NCBI RefSeq assembly: GCF_000372725.1
Contig: NW_005197198.1
Location: 191,876 to 239,295 of the forward strand
Reading direction: 5' to 3'
Length of the DNA stretch: 47,420 nt
Source: Emiliania huxleyi CCMP1516
Lineage: Eukaryota > Haptophyta > Isochrysidales > Noelaerhabdaceae
Notes under the pieces: model-generated
What the model was told of the DNA's origin: nothing
Seen by the model: only the letters and a program-made list of their open reading frames with translations
The model's database searches: none
Shown here: positions 42,886-47,420 of the stretch, piece after piece
Numbering within the stretch: position 1 is the first letter of the stretch
How the letters are laid out: each line of letters starts with the position of its first letter
Made by a program: the position numbers and the translations under genes

Positions 42886-44382
42886 TCACTGGCCCGGCGC
42901 CCACGCCTCGATCTTCTTGGGCAGCGGCTGGTTCGACAGGTCCTCTCCGTGGCCTAGGCAGCCGAGGTCGCCCCTGCCCCAGGTGAAGACAGCGCCATCT
43001 GCGGTGGTGGCGAGGCTGTGGCTGGCTCCAGCCGACACGGCGACGATGCGCTGGCCAGCCAATGCCTCGATCTTCTTCGGCAGCGGCCGGTCCCATAGGT
43101 CGTTGCCGTGGCCCAAGCGGCCTTGGGCTCTACCGCCCCAGCTCCAGAGGGCGCCGTCGGCAGTGAGGGCGAGGCTGTGGCTGGCTCCAGCCGAGACAGC
43201 CACAACGCCAGCCAAAGCCTCGATCTTCTTGGGCAGCAGCTGGTCCTGCGTGTCACCGTGGCCCAGCTTGCCACCGGTTCCACCGCCCCAGCTCCAGACG
43301 GCGCCGTCGGCGGTGATGGCGATGCTGTGGAACGCTCCAGCCGACACGGCGACGACGCGCTGGCCAGCAAAGGCCTCGACCTTCTTGGGCAGCAGCTGGT
43401 TCTGCTCGTCGCCGTGGCCCAGCATGCCAAAGACTCCACCGCCCCAGCTCCACACGGCACCGTCGGCGGTGAGGGCGAGGCCGTGCTGGTAACCAGCCAA
43501 CACAGCGACGACGCGCTGGTCAGCAAAGGCCTCGACCTTCTTCGGCAGCAGCTGGACCTGCTGGTCGCCGTGGCCCAGCTGGCCATCGCCTCCCCAGCCC
43601 CAGCTCCAGACGGCGCCGCTGCTGGTGAGGGCGAGGCTGTACCCGCCTCCAGCCGACACAGCGACGACGCGCTGTCCAGCAAAGGCCTCGATCTTCATTG
43701 GCAGCAGCTGGTTCTGCGTGTTGCCGTGGCCCAGCTGGCCCCAGGCTCCATAGCCCCAGTTCCAAACGGCTCCGTCGGCGGTGAGGGTCAAACTGTGGAG
43801 AGGCCCAGTCGACACGCTCACGGCGCGCTCAACCATCGACGGGAGGCGGGTCGGCGTATTGAGCTGCGTCACACCCTCGCCGTGGCCGAGCAGTCCCCGC
43901 AGCCAGCCCTCAGCCGTCCCGCACGACGAGAGCCGCCCCTCGCCGTCGATGAAGAGGCTGTGCTGACGGCCTCCCGCCGCCTTCACCGGCGGGTTGGACT
44001 CGCACAGCAGCGCCGAATAGCACAGCCATCGTACGGCGCAGCCCTCGCCCTCTGGCTGCGCCGGCAGCTCGAAGCCGCGCTCTTGCACCCACAAGCGGAT
44101 GCCCTCCAGCGCAAGTGAGGCGTGGAAGAGCAGCGAGACGGCAGCGACGCGAGCGATGTCGGCGGGGTCGCAGCGGGAGAGGGCGCGCACGAGGAGCTCC
44201 GTGGGGAGGTCGAGGAGGCGGGTATGAGGCGGCGTGCCTGGCGAGGGGGCGGCGGCAGCGCGCAGCCGCGAGGCGACAAGAAAAAGAATTCTAAGACACA
44301 AGCCTCTCTCACAGCACACTGGCACGACAAGGGCGCAGACTGGCGCGGACTGGCACACACACAGGCTCACCACCGGAGCCAA
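42886..44382 (-). CDS. F-box protein with RCC1 repeats
   Basis: A single 498-aa frame. An N-terminal hydrophobic stretch is followed by an F-box (LDLPTELLVRALSRCDPADI, with VAAVSLLFHASL) at about residues 57-95, which would bind Skp1 in an SCF ubiquitin ligase. Seven RCC1 repeats of the form GAVWSWGGG...GxLGHGD...LLPKKIEA fill the rest, each about 50 aa and very similar to the next, making a seven-bladed propeller that would select the substrate. The start may be the Met at 44382 or further in. The repeats are homogenised, pointing to recent duplication or gene conversion. A decayed RCC1 fragment lies nearby on the other strand. Confidence 0.85.
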   Translation of the reverse strand: MAPVVSLCVCQSAPVCALVVPVCCERGLCLRILFLVASRLRAAAAPSPGTPPHTRLLDLPTELLVRALSRCDPADIARVAAVSLLFHASLALEGIRLWVQERGFELPAQPEGEGCAVRWLCYSALLCESNPPVKAAGGRQHSLFIDGEGRLSSCGTAEGWLRGLLGHGEGVTQLNTPTRLPSMVERAVSVSTGPLHSLTLTADGAVWNWGYGAWGQLGHGNTQNQLLPMKIEAFAGQRVVAVSAGGGYSLALTSSGAVWSWGWGGDGQLGHGDQQVQLLPKKVEAFADQRVVAVLAGYQHGLALTADGAVWSWGGGVFGMLGHGDEQNQLLPKKVEAFAGQRVVAVSAGAFHSIAITADGAVWSWGGGTGGKLGHGDTQDQLLPKKIEALAGVVAVSAGASHSLALTADGALWSWGGRAQGRLGHGNDLWDRPLPKKIEALAGQRIVAVSAGASHSLATTADGAVFTWGRGDLGCLGHGEDLSNQPLPKKIEAWAPGQ

Positions 44383-44469
44383 ACGCCGCCCACATCATCG
44401 CAAGCCCTGTCAGCAGTCCTCCTCCAGAATCGCAGAATGTACTTAAGAGCTAGATAACGGACAGAAGAG

Positions 44470-44745
44470 AGAGCTCTCACGCCGCGCGTAGGGCCCCTAG
44501 GGGCCTAGAGAACACAACCCCCTCTCCCTTCTCTGCCAGTTAGCTAAAACTGGCCGCATCAGTTTTTTCTTTTTTCTACGAATAAAAAACACAGTGGTGT
44601 GTACATGTCGGCTGTCGCGGAATCGCTTGTCGGTTGGCTGGCCGGCGCGCCATCGCTGTGTCGGCTGGATGCTGGCATAACCTCGCCATCACCGCCGACC
44701 ACTCTGTCTGGAGCCCCACCGCCGCCGACCACTCTGTCATGCCCC
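44470..44745 (+). pseudogene. Repeat-family 3' end and RCC1 fragment
   Basis: Positions 44470-44545 match the 3' end of the 171-bp repeat at 23906-23980 (gctctcacgccgcgcgtagg). About 44634-44710 encodes AGRRAIAVSAGCWHNLAITA on the + strand, a single RCC1 blade opposite in direction to the F-box/RCC1 gene. It is probably a fragment carried with the repeat. Confidence 0.55.
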
Positions 44746-44924
44746 ATCCCTGTCGCTTCTTCCTCTGTCGCGTCGCTCTCCTCTGGAACGTTCTGCGATG
44801 GCGGCCGCCGCCGCCTGCCGCTCCCTTGCTCTCGCTGCTTCTCTCGCCTTTCGTCGCAAGAGAGCTTGGGAGTGTATCGCCGCGTCCTTGGAGCACTTGG
44901 AGTGCGGTGTCATAAGCCTCAGAA

Positions 44925-45090
44925 AGGAAGAAAGAAAACAGACAACCCAAGGGAGGGATGGGAGGACGGCACGCCGCCACCACACAGGGATTTTAAGGAG
45001 AGGAGTGTGGTGCTAGCCCTCGCCCACCCTAACCCTTGGTCGTCTGCCTCTTTCTATCTCCCTTCGCAGTCCCTCGCCGATTCTCATCAT
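44925..45090 (+). repeat. Dispersed repeat R4, copy 2
   Basis: Direct copy of 38980-39205, including acaacccaagggaggga, gcacgccgccaccacacagg and ttcgcagtccctcgcc. The stretch 45091-45490 contains a GTAG tetranucleotide run (about 45284-45304) and no supported gene. Confidence 0.85.
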
Positions 45091-45490
45091 TGATTGATTC
45101 ATTATCTTACGTCCGTCCCGCCGCCAACAGCGCGGCCTGACTCCTCATCACCATACATTGATCAATCAATGTCAACATACATTGATGGGAAGGCGAAACA
45201 CAGTCCGACCAACGAGCGGGACACCAACGCGGTATGGGTGGAGCAGATCACAGATCACGTCTGTCAACCTCTCACACGACCAGGTAGGTAGGTAGGTAGG
45301 TAGACCAGCGCATAGCGCCTCCGATGTATTTTCTTCTCATGAGGCCGGAGGAGTATGACGGCCTCTTCGACGGCCCATAAGGGGCCGTTGTCTGCTGTGC
45401 CTTTTGTGGTGCTAGTTCGTGCCAGTCTGCTGTGAGAGGGGCTTGTATTCGTAGAATTCTTCTCCTAACAAGGGTTATATCCTCGGGTCC

Positions 45491-45934
45491 CTAGATAACG
45501 GCGCCGGGCAGACATCGCGAGAAAAAGAATTTTCGCGGTAAGCGTCCTGGGCGGCGATGTCGGATGAGAGCGTGCGTGGAGTCGTGTCTGGTGTTTGTTA
45601 GCTCCGAGTAGAGGGGGCGTTCCACAGTCGACATACACTTATCGCAGCATGGTGGTTTGGGCGCGGCGGCGGGCGCGGCGGCGGCGCACGTGCCCGCTCG
45701 CTCGCGCTCCGCGCGCTCCAGCTCCCGTGTGTACTCGGACTTCAAGTTGATCTGCCCGTCGAGGCTGCCGTCGATGTGCATGGTGAACCGGACGGTGGCC
45801 GCGTCGATGTGCTGGGCGTGTCCCATCAGCGAGCTGATGAAGGACGCCTCGCGCATCGTCAGCGGCTCGCCGCCCTTCATGCACCGCTCAGCATCGCGGA
45901 GGCGGCTAGCACTGTCGCGCTTGAATGCCGGCAT
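45491..45934 (-). CDS. Hypothetical protein
   Basis: A 147-aa frame starting MPAFKRDSASRLRDAERCMK, with GGEPLTMREASFISSLMGHA, FTMHIDGSLDGQINLKSEYT and a CCDKC cluster after an Ala/Pro linker. The composition looks coding up to about residue 110; the last part is less convincing and may read into non-coding DNA. I do not recognise the family. A role in a mobile element is possible, given the repeats around it. Confidence 0.4.
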   Translation of the reverse strand: MPAFKRDSASRLRDAERCMKGGEPLTMREASFISSLMGHAQHIDAATVRFTMHIDGSLDGQINLKSEYTRELERAERERAGTCAAAAPAAAPKPPCCDKCMSTVERPLYSELTNTRHDSTHALIRHRRPGRLPRKFFFSRCLPGAVI

Positions 45935-46053
45935 TCAAGCGATCTCTGTTCCCCTGAGCAGTCGGTGACCACGCGCGGGTTTTTCTTTTAGCTCAAGTCA
46001 TCGGCGGAAACACGAGCGCGCAAACGCCCGACTAGTGCACCAACACGGGACGG

Positions 46054-47420
46054 ATGGGCCTTTTCCGGTCGTCATCCAGAGACAGCGGCAGTGACAGCAA
46101 GAGCAGCACCACGCGCGCCGGGGCGGCGACGCCAGGCCAAGTTACTCCCGCCACGTCGGGGCCGGCGACTCCCTCCACCAGCTCGGCAGACTCGGTCGTG
46201 GACAACGAGGCCTCGATGGCGGCCGTCGATTCCGAGATCCTCAGTTCTAGCAGTGCGAGGCTGCGCGCGGAGTGCGCGGCGCTCGGGTGGGAGGCGGGAG
46301 CGCTCGAGGTGCCCGCCGCCGGCCGCACACCCTTTGCCGACTTCCGGCAGCACGCGAAGCTCGCGTCGGGCGAGTTTTGCGACGTGAGCGCCGCGGTCTT
46401 TCGGGGGTCGGACGGCCTCACCTTCAGGGTGGGAGTCAAGGTGCTCAAGGCGGGGCGACAGGTGACCGAGATCGCCGTCTCGGACCTGCGGCGGGAGGCG
46501 GCCGCCCCAGCTCTCCCCACCTCTCCCCACCTCTCCCCACCTCTCCCCATCTCTCCTCAATCTCTCCCACCTCTCCCCAGCTCTCCCCATCTCTCCTCAA
46601 TCTCTCCTCAATCTCTCCCCGATCTTTTCCCCACCTCTCCCCATCTCTCCTCAATTTCTCCCCACCTCTCCCCATCTCTCCCCACCTCTCGGGACCTCCG
46701 CTCCGCCCCGCTACCTCACCCGTGTACTGGACATGGACGCGTCCATGACATGTCCGAGCCGTGCTCCCCCAGGCCGCCGTCCTCGCCCGGCTGCGCCACC
46801 CGCACGTCGTCTGCCTGGTCGCCTTTGGAGAGCACCCGAACGGGATGCCCTTCTACGCGATGGCGCGAGATATGGGGAGATATGGCGCGAGATATGGGGA
46901 GAGATGGGGAGCACCCGAGCGGGATGCCCTTCTACGCGATGGCGCGAGATATGGGGAGATATGGCGCGAGATATGGGGAGATATGGAGAGCACCCGAGCG
47001 GGATGCCCTTCTACCGCGATGGCGCCGCCGCCTGACGCGACGCGACGGGAGACGGGGGGCGGCGGACGCGAGACTCCGTTTCTGAACAGGAGCTCTTCGA
47101 GGCGACGCTCATGTCATGCTGTGAACGGCGTCTCTTCACACCTGCAGCTGTGAACAGGAGCTCTTCGAGGCGACGCTCAGCGCGGTGCTGCCGCGCAAGC
47201 CCAAGGAGTCAAAGGCGCGCCAACCCCACCAACCCCCCGCCGACCCCGCCTCCCCTCTGCGCCTTTCCCCCCCCAGCCACTGCACCTCGCCCCCCCAGCC
47301 ACTGCGCCTCGCCCCCCCAGCCACTGCGCCTCGGCCCCCCAGCCTCTGCACCTCGCCCCCCCAGCCACTGCGCCTCGCCCCCCCAGCCACTGCGCCTCGC
47401 CCCCCCAGCCTCTGCACCTC
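46054..47420 (+). CDS. Protein kinase, N-lobe (gene runs off the window)
   Basis: Exon 1 (46054-46497) has a Ser/Thr-rich N-terminus, then a glycine-loop-like LASGEFCDVSAAVFRG and FRVGVKVLK with the ATP-anchoring Lys. A 275-nt GC-AG intron (46498-46772, phase 0) full of ctccccacct repeats follows. Exon 2 resumes AAVLARLRHPHVVCLVAFGE, the alphaC helix and strand 4, joined as DLRRE/AAVLARL. The end of exon 2 (EHPNGMPFYAM) is present three times with an 80-bp period. A later exon reads ELFEATLSAVLPRKPKES (about 47157). The hinge, catalytic loop and DFG region were not resolved, and the C-lobe lies beyond the window. Confidence 0.65.
46506..46695 (+). repeat. Minisatellite (ctccccacct)n in the kinase intron
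   Basis: About eighteen 8-11-bp units such as ctccccacctctccccatct. It lies in the intron 46498-46772. Confidence 0.9.
46828..47020 (+). repeat. Three copies of an exon end with (gagatatggg)n between
   Basis: gagcacccgaacgggatgcc and its variants occur at about 46828, 46908 and 46988, an 80-bp period, separated by gcgagatatggggagatatg repeats. A second duplication, aggagctcttcgaggcgacg, occurs at about 47088 and 47156. Confidence 0.9.
47265..47420 (+). repeat. 20-21-bp minisatellite at the window end
   Basis: Seven or more units of cccccagccactgcgcctcg run into the window edge. Confidence 0.9.

Overview
The window looks like nuclear DNA of a protist alga, most likely a haptophyte of the Emiliania/Gephyrocapsa kind. 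This is an inference from GC-rich sequence, closely packed genes on both strands, short introns (about 50-160 nt) with both GT and GC donors, Ala/Pro/Gly/Arg-rich proteins, many minisatellites, a decayed Penelope-like retroelement and a nuclear-encoded bacterial-type ribosomal protein uL1. A 100-base run of N at 29181-29280 shows it is draft assembly. I saw no convincing rRNA, tRNA or CRISPR array.

Layout. 0.1-1.0 kb: dienelactone hydrolase (-). 1.0-3.5 kb: repeat remnants and simple repeats. 3.5-21.5 kb: two tandem paralogous genes on +. The first (main exons 4249-8654) encodes a Pro-rich linker, a beta-helix-like region interrupted by 13 nearly identical 44-residue WD40 repeats, and a few Cys-rich repeats, then stops. 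The second (12712-21516, modelled here as 15 exons joined by phase-0 introns, about 2554 aa) encodes a low-complexity N-terminus, a Pro-rich linker, a beta-helix built from exon-intron duplications, a long Cys-rich region, 8-9 membrane helices and a cytoplasmic TIR domain followed by a second, degenerate TIR-like unit. Between them lie a 0.86 kb inverted repeat (9170-10030) and anonymous DNA. 21.5-24.2 kb: dispersed repeats and a broken Penelope-type reverse transcriptase.

24.3-26.4 kb: a serine/threonine dehydratase-like PLP enzyme and a uL1 gene whose middle is replaced by odd homopolymer-rich sequence. 27.3-30.5 kb (-): a PAN-like terminal exon and a Mak11/PAK1IP1 WD40 protein crossing the gap. 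30.9-34.1 kb (+): an isopenicillin-N-synthase-type 2-oxoglutarate oxygenase full of minisatellite introns. 35.7-37.1 kb (+): a TauD-type dioxygenase with a signal peptide. 37.6-38.8 kb (-): a fusion of a nucleoside deoxyribosyltransferase/DNPH1-like domain with thymidylate kinase. 39.3-41.7 kb (+): a single-exon Tudor-plus-cytosine-methyltransferase-like protein. 41.9-44.4 kb (-): a PH-like tail and an F-box/RCC1 protein. 45.5-47.4 kb: an unknown ORF (-) and the start of a protein kinase (+).

Two things stand out. First, the TIR-ended receptor beside its WD40-bearing paralog resembles an innate recognition module: a repeat-built ectodomain plus a TIR effector, and a neighbour whose repeats are being homogenised while a few surface positions vary. 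Second, several introns in unrelated genes (68, 77 and 82 nt in the clearest cases) lie exactly between two copies of a tandem duplication that contains AG|GC or AG|GT, so donor and acceptor come from the two copies. This is a direct signature of intron creation by tandem duplication, often using GC donors. No database search or alignment was run; family names rest on motifs read by eye.
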